Shown here piece by piece: positions 1 to 12,340 of a stretch of DNA of 64,000 bases (positions are counted from its first letter, which is position 1; each line of letters opens with the position of its first letter). The notes under the pieces were generated by a model. The model saw only the letters and a list, made by a program, of their open reading frames with translations, was not told where the DNA came from and did no database searches. The stretch is from Saxidomus purpurata (Eukaryota; Mollusca; Bivalvia; Venerida; Veneridae), in contig JAFMSR010000016.1 in assembly GCA_022818135.1 (NCBI GenBank), positions 43,645,642-43,709,641 on the forward strand. The letters are read 5' to 3'. The position numbers and the translations under genes are program-made.

Positions 1-2320
1 TTCATAAGTTTATCAAAGTAAACAATTTTTCATGAGAGTGTCATCTCTATTGTTAGGATAAACAGTTTTTTCAAAGCACAGTTGTATCCCGACTCCTATA
101 TTAAAATCCTAGACAATAGACCAGTATTTTATACAGATTTATTTATTCTCGATTGCGAAACGAGTACTTGCAACTCACATTAATTTCTGTCGAGACTCAC
201 TCCAAATGTGAGCACCTTTTAATAGAGGGAGGCAATAATGTGTCTTGCCGAAGAAGGACACTGTCATAATGGCTCAGGATTCGAGTCATTAACCCCTTAT
301 CCTTTGGCAGATTAATACATGTAGCTGGCGGCTCAACAACCAGGCCCCTGCTGATATTCAATCCTTTGTATACAAGCTCCGATAATTGATGCCTGAATTA
401 TTGAGCCAACTGTTTGTTACATATACGAAAACGTTTGAATCTAAATTTGAAATGGAGATAGATGTCTACTGCAGAGGGTTAGCCCCTTTTATAGAATTCA
501 TTGTCATCGTTACTTGTCATCACGCCAACAGGTAGAAAGTTAGGTTGCTGCTTTTGCGTTTTTTCACATTCGGTAAGAAAACTTGGATCAAAGATCTTAA
601 CATGTCTCACGATGAAGACCGCTATCACTGCATCAGTATGAAAGTAATGACCAACGTACATTGCTTAGAGCTGGTTTGGACATCGATAATGGATCACCAT
701 ATGTATGAGTATATTGGTATGTGAATACTGTGATATATATGTTATAAACTTGCGGCCTTGATTTATTTAAACGAATGAGCTATAAATTTAATAATATAGA
801 TCTGCATTATAAATACAAAAAACAAATTTGTATCAAGTGCAGAAAAGACATTTATAGGCTGTTCTCGGATTATTCTGTACAAACAATTTAGGTCGAGGTT
901 GTATCTTTTAACTTGTAGTAACTAGATGACCATAGTACTCGCTGTATGACCATAACATAAATTTGTTTTCAATCGCTTCGATCACAGGTCACGGGTAAAT
1001 ACATACTAGTTTGGTATGTTTCAGCGGTGACCTAAGCTAACAAGGAAAGTTAAAACTTTATACAATATAGATAAAATTGTTGTAAGACAGTAATTGTACA
1101 CTTTAACCTTTTAATCATCGTGACATTTAATTTTTGTGACCTTCATCAATGGCATGATTTTATTAAAGCCTTAAAGATTCAAAAACGTTTAGATATACAA
1201 AGAAAAAATGAAAGGATATAATACAAGCCGGAACACGCAAAGAATGAGTTTATGAGATATATGCTCACATTTTACGCAAAATTGCCGATTGATATTTGTA
1301 CCAGTTTTAATCGTAATTGTGTTTTAATTCATCATTTTACCATGAGTATTGTGTTTAACTATGATGAGTTTTGTGTTTAACTATGATGACCACAGTTTGT
1401 AACAATACACTTTTTATTAGCATGAAGCGAAATCTGCAAAAGCAAATTAAAACTTCATTAGGTAAAACGCGTTTTTTAACATTGATTTTTCAATTTGACC
1501 CGTAATTGACACAGATTTATGACCTTTACTGACCTTGACTAGAACTTCATTGCAGAGTTCTATACCTGTACTACAATATCCATGCACATTAAAGTCAGCA
1601 TCTATTGATACATATTAGCTGTAATCGATAGAATAACATTTACCATTACCTCAAAAAACGGCAGCCATCTTGGACGCCATCTTGGTTTCCATGGAAACTG
1701 GCATGATGTCAACTGTCCACATTCGCAAAAAATAAACACCAGCCATTCCTCTACAAAACATTCACACAAAAACCTCTAGGGACTGTACTAATATTTTAAG
1801 ATAAATTCAACGGCGAATAGAACAAATCAAATGAAAAATATACAATTGAATAAAACAGTAACATATTAGGTTTAAAATTATAAGTAATGATAACTTTATC
1901 ACATTTATACTGATACTGAGTTTATACATAAAGAAGGTAATTTGTATAAAAACTTGATGTGTAAAGTACATTTTTACCATGTATAAGATATTAATTAATG
2001 GTTCAGGAAGAACTGATTTAAAACATGGAACAAAGTGATCACAATGTTTCGGTAGGTGCGGGAGGCATTCATGCATTTCATGTAGTGAACAGTGTAGGCT
2101 ATACACCGCGCACGGGAAACTTTAATATCATTGACACATTGTAGCCTCAGTCCACTTGAAAGTACACTTCCGGAGAGCACACAGATGTTTCATAGTCAGA
2201 GGCAGAGGTATGAAGAGAGTTTTAGGGATATTTACTTAAATTTACTTAATACTGATGATGCTAGTTCATATATCTATTCTCGAAAATGAATGAAACCGGG
2301 TAACATTCAATCTCGGAGAT
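1..2320. other. no gene seen
   Basis: AT-rich sequence on both strands. The open frames here are short, have no recognisable domain, and show no neighbouring exon-like structure. I see no tandem repeat or inverted repeat that I can support. Confidence 0.6.
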
Positions 2321-3820
2321 ATGTTGAAGCCTGATTATATGTTGAGACTGTCCGAGAAGTTCCACAATACACAGGATGAAATGCTTTTACGTGTCTATGA
2401 TGGCCGATCAACATTGTCACGTGAAAGGCAATTAGATGGTCTAGGAACAGCGGACCCGTTCACGCTCCCTTGTCACCATTCGGATGGGTTGAACTTTAAC
2501 AATGTAACACTCAGACGAACACATGTTCCTCAAAGCCTAAGAAAGTAAGTCACTTGTCAGTACGTGGATAGGTCACTAACAGATAATGTAACATTCAGAC
2601 AACCAGATGAATAATATACATGCGTTATGGGTGTATCGGCTAGACACAACACACGTTTAGACATCAACCAAGCTGAAGAATACAGGTTACTTCACACAGC
2701 AACATCCTGATTTCACTCGCACTAGGTCTGCAAATGTTACGTAACAATACATGCGCTATTCGCCACAGGCAAATGCTTCGTCACAAAACATGCATTATGC
2801 GCTACCTGCAAACTGACGTCACAAAGCGTACATAATGCACAACCTGCCAATGCTACGTCACAACATATTCAACAGCATTCACCTTTGGGTGTGAGTACTC
2901 AAGATCATCCATACTGCAACACTTTTGTAAACTTGCCTCGCAACCAACATGCCACGCCAGTCTATGCATATTCAGTTAACACACAGCCTACAATCCCAGC
3001 ATGCAATTCACAAGTAAATGTTTTCAGCACACCGCTACAGTATCCTCAATCAGTTTTTGCTAGCTATCAGCAGCAAGACCTGTCAACTAAAGCTCTAGCT
3101 AATGCAATTCAGACTTCACAAATAAATACCACTAACTCGCAACAAAACGCACCACCGGTTCATTTTACGCAATTCATAAGGTAACACCACTAGTACATCA
3201 TCAAAGGAATAGACGCCTGATAAATTTGACGGAAAAAACAAGTGATTGGCTCAATTATAAGATACATTTTGAATAAGTCGCAAACTTTAACAATTTGCAT
3301 GATCGTCAAAAAACTTCGAATGTTATCTCACAATCGAGGGGAGGGCAGAAAGACTGTTATCGTCACTAAGATCGATTCAGTTAAATGGCTACACTTAGAT
3401 AAAGCGTGTATTATCACAAATATTCACATGAGCGCGAGTTAACTCAATGTGCTGCCGTTAAGTACTGTACTTTACAAGGTTCGTTTGATAAGATGACTAA
3501 ACCGGCAGACGAAGAGGTTGTAAGTGAGACAACTCAATCTTTAATTGGAAAACGTAATATCGTCCCTTAAACCATCAAATATGCATATTGACTGTAGATT
3601 TGGAGATTTTGCAACAAGTGCTGTCTTCTTTACAAGATCGAAAATTGGAACAAACGTACCCTGAAAACATTTACAAATTAGGAAATAAATCTTCTAGCGA
3701 TTCTTCTAAAATACAAGCCCCACAACGACGAAACAGCCCTTCACGTTTCCCATTACGACAAAATGCCCACCGCATTTCCATATACGACAAAACAGTCCCT
3801 CTCGTTTCTCATGATCCGAT
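2321..3820 (+). pseudogene. decayed gag-like region of an LTR retrotransposon
   Basis: Three open stretches follow each other on the plus strand (2321-2548, 2885-3184, 3242-3442) in shifting frames. The second is rich in Gln, Asn, Pro and Thr, as gag N-terminal regions often are. Around 3208-3290, read across a frameshift and a stop, there is a stretch resembling the start of a Ty3/gypsy-type gag core: PDKFDGKN, then DWLNYKIHFE, then VANFNNLHDRQ. No protease or reverse transcriptase follows, because the assembly gap begins at 3822. No long terminal repeat was seen. The assignment rests on this one motif run and could be wrong; a degenerate host gene is the alternative. Confidence 0.4.
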
Positions 3821-3821
3821 T

Positions 3822-4321
3822 NNNNNNNNNNNNNNNNNNNNNNNNNNNNNNNNNNNNNNNNNNNNNNNNNNNNNNNNNNNNNNNNNNNNNNNNNNNNNNN
3901 NNNNNNNNNNNNNNNNNNNNNNNNNNNNNNNNNNNNNNNNNNNNNNNNNNNNNNNNNNNNNNNNNNNNNNNNNNNNNNNNNNNNNNNNNNNNNNNNNNNN
4001 NNNNNNNNNNNNNNNNNNNNNNNNNNNNNNNNNNNNNNNNNNNNNNNNNNNNNNNNNNNNNNNNNNNNNNNNNNNNNNNNNNNNNNNNNNNNNNNNNNNN
4101 NNNNNNNNNNNNNNNNNNNNNNNNNNNNNNNNNNNNNNNNNNNNNNNNNNNNNNNNNNNNNNNNNNNNNNNNNNNNNNNNNNNNNNNNNNNNNNNNNNNN
4201 NNNNNNNNNNNNNNNNNNNNNNNNNNNNNNNNNNNNNNNNNNNNNNNNNNNNNNNNNNNNNNNNNNNNNNNNNNNNNNNNNNNNNNNNNNNNNNNNNNNN
4301 NNNNNNNNNNNNNNNNNNNNN
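3822..4321. other. assembly gap of 500 N
   Basis: Exactly 500 undetermined bases, a conventional placeholder size, so the true length is unknown. The right edge lies inside a retroelement 3' region (copy A), whose missing TG-repeat end probably caused the gap. Open frames crossing it are meaningless. Confidence 0.98.
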
Positions 4322-4934
4322 GCAAAAACACCACTGGGGAGCTTAAACCGGTTTGTGGTGCGCACCCAACCTCACTCTTACCCCCACCATGTTCCAAAGT
4401 CACAGGACAGTGTAAATAAAAGTAATCCCTGCTAGGTGAATCTCTAACACACGCAATGGAAACAAAAGGCATGATATGTAAAACACAAAAATGCTCGTGT
4501 ATAAATATATAAAAAAAAAAACCTTGAGAACAAAAAAACGTATGTACTCAATGCATTTGCAGAAGGCAGAGCACCAAGAGAAACACCCTTTAGAGCCCGA
4601 CGAAACAGGCCAGAGGACAGAAATCAAAACAGTTTCGTCCCAGTGGGATTTAAAAACTGCCCATCACAGAGTCCTCCCCCTCTTCCGTCAGACACAATCA
4701 AAGAGGGAAGCATAGCGTCCAACTGTAAACGGGTTGAACACCAAACATGCGGTGAACACCAAACATGCGGTGTTGAACACCAAACATGCGGTGTTGAACA
4801 CCAAACATGCGGTGTGTCCCAAGTGAACACCAAACATGCGGTGAACACCAAACATGCGGTGTTGAACACCAAACATGCGGTGTTGAACACCAAACATGCG
4901 GTGTTGAACACCAAACATGCGGTGTGTCCCAAGT
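4322..4934 (-). mobile_element. retroelement 3' end, copy A (minus strand)
   Basis: Matches the 3' part of the retroelement family that recurs at 12.3, 25.3, 33.1, 36.4, 40.7, 52.9 and 57.3 kb. From 4322 to about 4735 it parallels 12,627-13,040 almost base for base, including the blocks CCGGTTTGTGG, CCTGCTAGGTGAATC and GTGGGATTTAAAAACTGCCC. The element's own 3' end lies in the assembly gap. Its upstream (right) end is a minisatellite grown from the last coding part of the reverse transcriptase gene. Confidence 0.85.
4735..4934 (-). repeat. 21-bp minisatellite, nine units
   Basis: Nine copies of GAACACCAAACATGCGGT, usually followed by GTT. Units four and nine end instead in GTGTCCCAAGT, so the array is a duplicated block of four and five units. 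The unit equals the segment coding for the Thr-Ala-Cys-Leu-Val-Phe run near the C-terminus of the retroelement ORF, which occurs once in the copies at 13,035-13,055 and 25,858-25,880. The array therefore arose by expansion inside copy A. Confidence 0.9.
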
Positions 4935-4937
4935 TTT

Positions 4938-5070
4938 TATGCGAACTGCAAGCTGTCAGCAATTACGAACTGTAAGCTGTCAAATAATTACACGAAACAT
5001 GGACACGAACTGTAAGCTGTCAGTTAATTACAAACTGTAAGCTGTCAGTTAATTACACGACACATTGACA
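4938..5070. repeat. short tandem repeat next to the minisatellite
   Basis: Four to five degenerate units built on AACTGTAAGCTGTCAGTTAA, some separated by CACGAAACATGGACACG. It lies directly beside the 21-bp array but has an unrelated unit. Confidence 0.7.
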
Positions 5071-7014
5071 AAGTAATAGTATTGTTTACAATTTATACAC
5101 ACTTGTTCTAGCATATCATCCAACGAAATAAATCTGTTTGTTTTACTTTGTGCACATGTAGTATCAGTATAAAGGTAGTCATCTATTTATATTACGTTTT
5201 CGTTATATATAAGCTTAATACAGTCTTCACGGGAACAGTCTCTAATTCCAATTATTCTAAATGTAGTACTGTAAACAACTATGAAATTCGGGGAAAATCG
5301 TCAAATATCACTCTGCGTTATAGTCAATTAATAACATTGTAATGAAAAATACATTGCACACACGAATGAAATAAACAAATTCAGAAAAAAAATTGTTTCA
5401 ATTAAGCTTGTATAATTTCTCTTTCGGTTATTGATCTGAAGAAGACGAATGTGTTTTTGAGATAAATCTGTGTAATTGAACAATTGAGTTATCTATAGAT
5501 GACACAGACACGAAGAAAGCAATTTGCTGTCTCAATGACAGTTGTGTAAAAGGTGGCTAAACCATTTCAGCCATACACTAGTGTAGGAATACCATTATTA
5601 GATGACTAGCATGTTTACAGTTTTCCGATTAGATTTGGGATAAGAAAATTTTTCTTTTTCAATATCGTTTCTAAAGAATTGAAAAAAACTGTTATAAAAG
5701 TTAAATTACTGCCCTATAATTTTCCAGACAATTAATTTTTTGTTATTTCCGGATAATTTTTAAATATTATCAAAACATCTTTCTTTTCTTCATTTTGAAA
5801 GGAATATATTAAACAGGCTTATATGTGTTCGTAAATCTGTAGTTTAAATACATTTTAGAAAATATGTTAAGTAAATTGCAAGTTAATACAACGCTTTAAT
5901 GTCAGACGACAAAAACAAGTAGCAATCATAATATTTATATAAGTGTTGCTCATCTAGATCTTGTTGACAATTATAAGCACTAAGGTATGAGGCAGGTCAC
6001 TGCTGAAATTCAAAATAACAAGAAAATTGCTAGTTAATTTCTGGAAAAATTCTGATGGGGCAATGACTTAACCTTTCCGCACTATTAATCTTTAATGATA
6101 CACGATCAAGGTACTAAATGCATAATTAGCTAGAATTTTAGTATTGTAAACGTTTATGTATGTGCGTGTTTTTCAGAATAGGTGTTAATTTTTAACCTTT
6201 TCTAATGTAGTATGTCATACTATAGGATAAAAAATTAGAGATAGTGGTATTTCTATCATCATCTAAATAAATATAACCTTACTTGACATTACCCAACCCA
6301 CTTCACTAAAATTCTTTTTGTTTTCAATTTTCAATAAATGAATATTTTCATGATAAAGGAATAACAAGGGTTTTCTGATATTTTGCCTTCAGTTGCATTA
6401 ATACCTTTGTTTTAGAATACAAAAACATGGGGGTCAGTGTGCATATAAGGAAGATATTTAATAAAAACTGACAAAAATGTGGGGTTTTTATTTCGACGAA
6501 CCTTAAGATATGACAGCATAGGTCTGAAACAAAAAACTATGAAAGGAACGTGTTATGAATGTATTTTTATATCCTAACAATTCTTCTTGTAATAAAGTTT
6601 GAATAAGGTAAATATCTTTAAAGGTTTTTGAGAAATGACTATTTTGTACCCCTACCCTCATTTTGGCATATTGCACAATTTGTCAATTTAGTCACAAAAT
6701 GTGAGGTACAAATATTTTCTCAAAATTGTTCTCTTTTTTTACATTAAAAAATTATATTATGCCTAAGTTTACTACGGCGTGATTATTTTTTTCCAGTTAC
6801 ATCATCATTTTTTAAATATTACAAATGTAAATTTTCGGAAGTGCATAAATCCAAAACCTCACCAGTGACCTCCCTTAAAGCTATCATCTGATTTGAAAAG
6901 GCATGGACATATTATAATATACAAAACTCGTCTGGTAAAATTCTTAATTTAATGCGAGGTTTTAAATATAAACATAACAGAGATCATGTTTTGGATGGGT
7001 GCACAATTCAACAA
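5071..7014. other. no gene seen
   Basis: Very AT-rich sequence without a credible coding frame, RNA gene or repeat. The last 150 bases may already be degenerate LINE sequence belonging to the remnant that follows. Confidence 0.5.
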
Positions 7015-7780
7015 GAACTCTCGATTGAACATCCGCAGTATGAAGCAGCACGAGTTGTAACAGGCCTAACAAGAGTGGTATCAATTCAAAATCTCCCAAA
7101 AGAAATTGGTTAGGTTTCTATAGCAGATAGAAGAAAAAGCCAAAATTTGTAAAAGTTTTCAAAGCTAGAAATAATTTTCTTACTGCATATTTTAATGACA
7201 TATTTACTCCACTTGTAAATGAAACGGAGAAACTATCTGTTAAGAAATAGTGACAACTTTGCAACACTGACTAGAAGAACTCAGTTATTTAGCCATTCAT
7301 TTGTTCCGCCATCTACTCAATTACGGAATCTACTTTTGATTATTTTTAGAAATTCCGGTTCATGAATATTTTTAAGTTTAAAGTGAAAAACAAATACAAA
7401 GCAGCCATTGTTCCTACACATTACTTGATTGGAAATAGACTAACATCAATTATCTCAGCTAAACTAAGAACCAAATACAGCGACCTAAATAACGATTTGT
7501 TTAGAAATTACATAAAACCTAATCCTCAATGTTTATGTCGATGGCCTGTCAAGAATGCTAAGCAATTTATTTTCCATTGTTTTAAATATCATAATCAGCG
7601 CATTATTTAACTCATTGAAATCAGACCTTTTCTCCAAATAGATGCTAATGTTCTTTTTGGATCTGATATATACTCACAGGACATAAACAGCTTGAAAGCT
7701 CGTTCTGTGCAAAATTTATTTCAACGTCTGATAAATTTAAATTTCTCCCTTTTTTCACTACCGGTTCCCAAACCGATTTT
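7015..7780 (+). pseudogene. LINE reverse transcriptase C-terminal remnant (CR1/jockey-like)
   Basis: Read in two frames, the plus strand gives the typical post-RT region of CR1/jockey-like non-LTR retrotransposons: AARVVTGLTR followed by VSIQNLPKEIG, then SDNFATLTRRTQLFSHSFVP, then (7362-7610) an open stretch with LRTKYSDLNNDLFRNYI and a Cys-x-Cys...His pattern (CLCRWPVKNAKQFIFHC). The RT catalytic core is absent, so the copy is 5' truncated. Several stops and frameshifts show it is dead. The closest relative in the window is the minus-strand copy at 9.4-10.6 kb, which carries the same SLNYYLYL/LCTC block. Confidence 0.75.
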
Positions 7781-8269
7781 TCATCGAACTACAACTACTA
7801 ACACCCATATATGAATAAAAAAGTGTATGCCATCTTGATGTTTTTCTATTATATAATGTCGTTGTTCATGTAAACACTTAAATTTTAGTTGTAGACAGTA
7901 TATCACAATCTTATAAGTAACTTCCTTAAGGTAAGAGCCGTTTGCTTTTTGTTGGAAGAACTTATGGCCCAACCCTTTTGATGATTTTATGTCGTTAAAG
8001 TTTCATTCTTGTATCATATTACAATGATAATCATTTACATGTATATTAAGCTATAAATTATGTCTACACTAAACGGATCAATGATATACGGCTTCAAAGA
8101 GATATTGAAGATGGGTCGAAAGCCTAACGGAATGACGTCTGATCCAGGGAGCGAATGATTAAACAAATAGATGGAAACGAAAGTATTGTCCGTTACTTCA
8201 CACAAAACGTAACAAATACGAATCATGCTGAATAGGTCATTCGTACGTTGAAAGTGTTTATTCTATTTC
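7781..8269. other. no gene seen
   Basis: AT-rich sequence between the LINE remnant and the minisatellite. The first part may be LINE 3' untranslated sequence; nothing else is recognisable. Confidence 0.45.
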
Positions 8270-9430
8270 AAGAATGTCTTAACCTCGACATGTATTCTAC
8301 GAGCACCATACCGTAACCTTGGTATGTTTTCTACTAGCACCATACCCCAACCTTGATATGTATTCTACTAGCAACATCCATAACCATGGTTTGTATTATA
8401 ATAGCACCATGCCCTTACCTCGGTTTGTAATAAATACTAGCACTATGCCCATATCTTGATATGTGTTTTACTAGCACCATGACCTAACATTGGTATGTAT
8501 TCTACTAGCAACATGCCCCAACCTTGGTATGTATTCTACTAGCACCATGCCCTAACCTAAGTGTGTATTCTACAAGCACCATGCCCAAACTGTGGTATAT
8601 ATTCTATTAGTACCATGCTCTAACATTGGTATGTATTCTTCTAGCATCATGCCCTTACTTTTGTGTGTATTCTACTAGCATCATGCGCTTATCTTAGTTT
8701 GTATTCTACAAGCACCATGTCAAAACTTTGGTATGAATTATACTAGCAACATGCCCTTACATTGGTATGTATTCTACTAGAACCATGCCCTAACATTTGT
8801 GTGTATTCTACTTGCATCATGCCCTAACCTCAGTATGTATTCTACTAGCACCATGTCCAAACCTTGGTAAGTAATCTACTAGTAACATGCCCTTACCTAG
8901 GTATGTTTTCTACTAGCAACATCTCTAATTATGGTTTGTATTACAATAGCACCATGCCCTAACCTTGGTTTGTATTTAACAAGCACCATGCCCCTACATT
9001 GATATGTGTTTTACTAGCACCATGCCCTAATCGTAGTATGTATTCTACTAGCAACATGCCCTAACCTTGGTATGTATGCTACTAGCACCATGCCCTAACT
9101 TTGGTATGTATTCAACTATGAACATGCCCTAACTTTGGTATGTATTCTGCTAGCAATATGCCCTAACTTTGGTATGTATTCTACTAACGCCATGCCCTAA
9201 CCTTGGTATGCATTCTACTAGCACCATGCCCTAACTTCGGTATGTATTCTACTAGCAACATGCCCTCACCTTAAAGTGCATTCTACTATCACTATCCACT
9301 CATGTTGACATGGATTCTACAAACAACATGCCCTAACCTTGAAAGGTATTCTACAAGAAACATACCCTTTCCTTGATATGCATTCTACTAGCACCATGCC
9401 CTTACTTCGGTATGTTTTCTACTAGCACCA
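8270..9430. repeat. 35-bp minisatellite, about 33 copies
   Basis: Tandem units close to CTAACCTTGGTATGTATTCT followed by ACTAGCACCATGCCC (35 bp). Units differ from each other at several positions, mostly in the CCTTGG segment and in AACATG versus ACCATG, so the array is old or homogenises poorly. It ends where the 3' untranslated region of the minus-strand LINE begins. Confidence 0.93.
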
Positions 9431-9439
9431 TGACTTATC

Positions 9440-10640
9440 CTTTGTTTAAACATATTTTATTCCCATATTTACACATGTTTTCACACATTATAACAATTAC
9501 AAAAATACATAATGGAAAAGGATAAGATTGAAAGACAAAATGGCTTATAAAATTCTGCTCCCTGAGAGAGAGAGGTCTCGCCCAAATGTAATGAATTATG
9601 TGAATCTTTTGCTGTTATGTATAAAGCACTGAACCTGGAGAAATATAAATGTATTTTCTTGGTCTGAGAGGGTTAAATCACCAAAAAGAAGTAGGGTTAG
9701 ACTTAGTACGAAGTCCCGAAGCTGCCGAAACAGTTTATTGCGGATCATCTTGAGAAGCTGACATTCAAAGAAAAAGTGGTTATTTGACTTGACCTGTCCA
9801 CATGTACACAGAGGTGTTGCAGAAATATTACATAGATACAAGTAGTAGTTGAGTGAGCTACATTTAGTACGTAGACGTGTATGCAGCACTTGAAGTTTTC
9901 TCGTGCCAGAAAAACTGTAAGACTGCAAACGAGTTGTATTCTGATTTAGTTGATTTTTGAAAGCAGAGAGAGATTGAACATGTCTAGTCTCAAGGGGTAG
10001 AAAATTCCATTCACGAATAGCAGTTGGAGTGAACGACTTAAGATACAATGATGTTCTACAGTTGATCCCAGTGACATCATATTCATTTCTTGGCGAGTAT
10101 TTCTTTGGCGTGGGATAAGTGAAGACAGAAAGTCAGGTACTAGGTTATGGTACATTTTGTAGACATTAGAATTAAATGTAACTAACCACTTTGCAGCCTA
10201 AGAGGATATCTTATCAATGTCAGCTTGGAGTTTATTAGCAGCAATGTTTGGATCTTGAACTTGAACATACAGACTAATATCGTCAGCAAAGAGATTAATA
10301 GAAGACCAGATATCAACAACGATATTATTAATGAAAAAAGAAACAACAATAGACCGAGGATTGAACCCTGAGGAACACCAGCTTTGATTTCACACCATTG
10401 AAAAACAGCTCCCGGAAGAACAACACGCTGGCGCCTACCAGAAAGATAGTTAGAAAACCAAAGAAATAAAGGTTCTGTAATTCCTGTCGAATGAAGTTTT
10501 GCCAGCATACCCTTGTGCCAGACTTTATCTAATGCCTTACTTACATAAAAAAATATAGCACGAACTTTGAGGCCATCGTCAAGTGCTTTACACAGATTAT
10601 TATAGATATGAGTAAGCTGATTAACTGTGGAGCTGTATTT
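9440..10640 (-). pseudogene. LINE remnant with RT motifs (CR1/jockey-like, minus strand)
   Basis: Reading the minus strand from about 10,640: VSKALDKVWHKGMLAKLHS, FLWFSNYLSGRRQRV, then the RT block AGVPQGSILG, then LFADDISLYVQV in a shifted frame (the catalytic FADD box). An internal deletion then jumps to the C-terminal region beginning about 10,155 (FLSSLIPRQRNTRQE, then TAIREWNFLPLETRH) and ending with LRTKCSSLNYYLYLC and TPLCTCGQVK at 9596. The minus strand has an AATAAA near 9460, a likely polyadenylation signal. Endonuclease and N-terminal parts are missing. Frameshifts and the internal deletion make it inactive. Confidence 0.85.
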
Positions 10641-11524
10641 TTGTAGAATACGTGAAGAAATATATACGATTTCTCCATATGTACGGACCCGGAATAAATG
10701 CTTGTATTTTACTGTGTACGGACTTGATTCTCATTCTGTATACTTGACATATACCGAAGGATATACGGACCTGTATACTAGACATATATGCTGGAGGATA
10801 TACGAGCCAATAATGATAAACGTTACTTTACATTGTATTTTCTCAAAAATATATAACTGTTTTCTAAACTATTCTGAAATGCCCGTTCAAGTTCAAAATT
10901 CAAAATTCAACTTTGATGGTAGATACTGCCAATATTTCGTGATTTTCAATAGTTTGTCAGCCAGGGTTGATCTGTAAATAGAAAAATGAATACATAATCT
11001 CTATGTACTGAATTTTAAATGTCAAATTATGTATTATTATCAACAACTAAAGTCTATATTATCAGATAAAAATAAAGCTTTAGTTCAATTATAAAAAATA
11101 TAAGATGGTTTATCCAGCAGATATGTACAGATTTCATTAAATACCGTTTAGAAGTAAGTACTTCGTTAAACTATGAACATAATAAGACTTTACTTACCTC
11201 ACGGGTTTGTCTTTTTTACCTTTTGGAAATGAAAGACAGATTTTCCTATTTGAACGGTTTCATTCAGGAACGACTGATTGGAAAAGGGACAAGCGCTCCC
11301 TGATTGGCTGCAAAAAAAGGCACGATATCCGACATGCAGCATGCGCGTGATATGTTCACCACTGTACAGTTTAATCCAGTGTAATCTGGTTTAGGTACAT
11401 TTCTTTTACATTGTTTTTGTAGGTCGTTAGAAATCAATTAGACAAAAATACAACATTAAGATATTGTGGATTAAGTACATTGTAACAATTTGATGAAAAC
11501 AATTATCAATTCAGGATTAAGAGA
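10641..11524. other. no gene seen
   Basis: AT-rich. At 10,678-10,800 there are four loose repeats of TACGGAC and GACATATA text, which explain the open frame across that stretch; it is not a convincing gene. Confidence 0.5.
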
Positions 11525-11815
11525 TTCAAGCTGCTCGCTCTCAGAATTAGTAAAAAAATAAAGATCTTCAAACTGTATGTACATAATGTATTTCAGAACA
11601 TTATAGTCATATAAAAAGGCTCCAGTATAAATTCCTGTCACGTATATCTCATAATTTCAACTAATACTCTTCCAAATTCAAAGGTGTTGCAAACGCTTTT
11701 GAAATAACAGTATAAACATATAGTGTAGCGGTGCCGTGTAACCGACATTTTCAATCGATTTCTGCAAATACCTACCTAGATTTTTGCTTATTTTTTTATT
11801 CTAGCCTTTAATTTT
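11525..11815 (+). repeat. dispersed repeat R2, copy 1
   Basis: About 290 bp nearly collinear with 54,755-55,030. Shared blocks include GCTGCTCGCTCTCAG, CTTCAAACTGTATGTA, CAAATTCAAAGGTGTTGCAA, GTGTAACCGACAT and CTTATTTTTTTATTCTAGCC. A more diverged copy lies at 15,655-15,880. The class is unknown. The copy at 54.7 kb follows directly on LINE coding sequence, so R2 may be a LINE fragment or a short non-autonomous element. Confidence 0.75.
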
Positions 11816-12340
11816 ATTTTATGTATATGTATGTCATTTTTGTTCACTGAAAGAATTTAGACAGGATTAATAAAAATACTTCTTATGTTGAATTCAACTC
11901 GTTCGTAGTTTTCCGATATCTTCATAACAATTAAATGGATCATGTCGGCCGTTTTAATAAACTCAACGTTTTGTAGTGATCGGAAAAAACAAATTTATTT
12001 GAGCTATCTTGTATCGACATGATATATTACAAAGTTTTTGTGCATAGGACAAAAGCTTAGTATAGAAAGAAAACTCGCAACAATCATATATTTAATTTGA
12101 ACAAGACCTTGGTGGTCGGTTTCGGACACAAAAAGAAATTGAGCACGTGCCATCATCAGAATATTTGCAATATACTAGGAAAATTATTTCTGATGTGATA
12201 TTTTGAATTTTGGTGTATTTGCCTTTGATGTAACGTCCAATGTTGTGGGATGTTATGTACAACGACGTCAAACATTGAATAATTGCCATCTTTCTAAATG
12301 GCATATAGAATTGATACTAATTAATATACTGACACAATAA
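11816..12340. other. no gene seen
   Basis: AT-rich sequence between R2 and retroelement copy B. No supported feature. Confidence 0.5.

Noticed and set aside
3588..4472. Open reading frames of 218-252 codons across 3.6-4.5 kb
   Set aside because: They consist mostly of the 500-N gap read as open sequence.
4735..4934. CRISPR-like or zinc-finger-like repeat protein (Cys-Gly-Val repeats)
   Set aside because: A minisatellite derived from one coding segment of a dead retroelement; the repeated peptide is a by-product.
8270..9430. CRISPR-like array
   Set aside because: Units are contiguous 35-bp tandem repeats without distinct spacers, in animal DNA with no cas genes.
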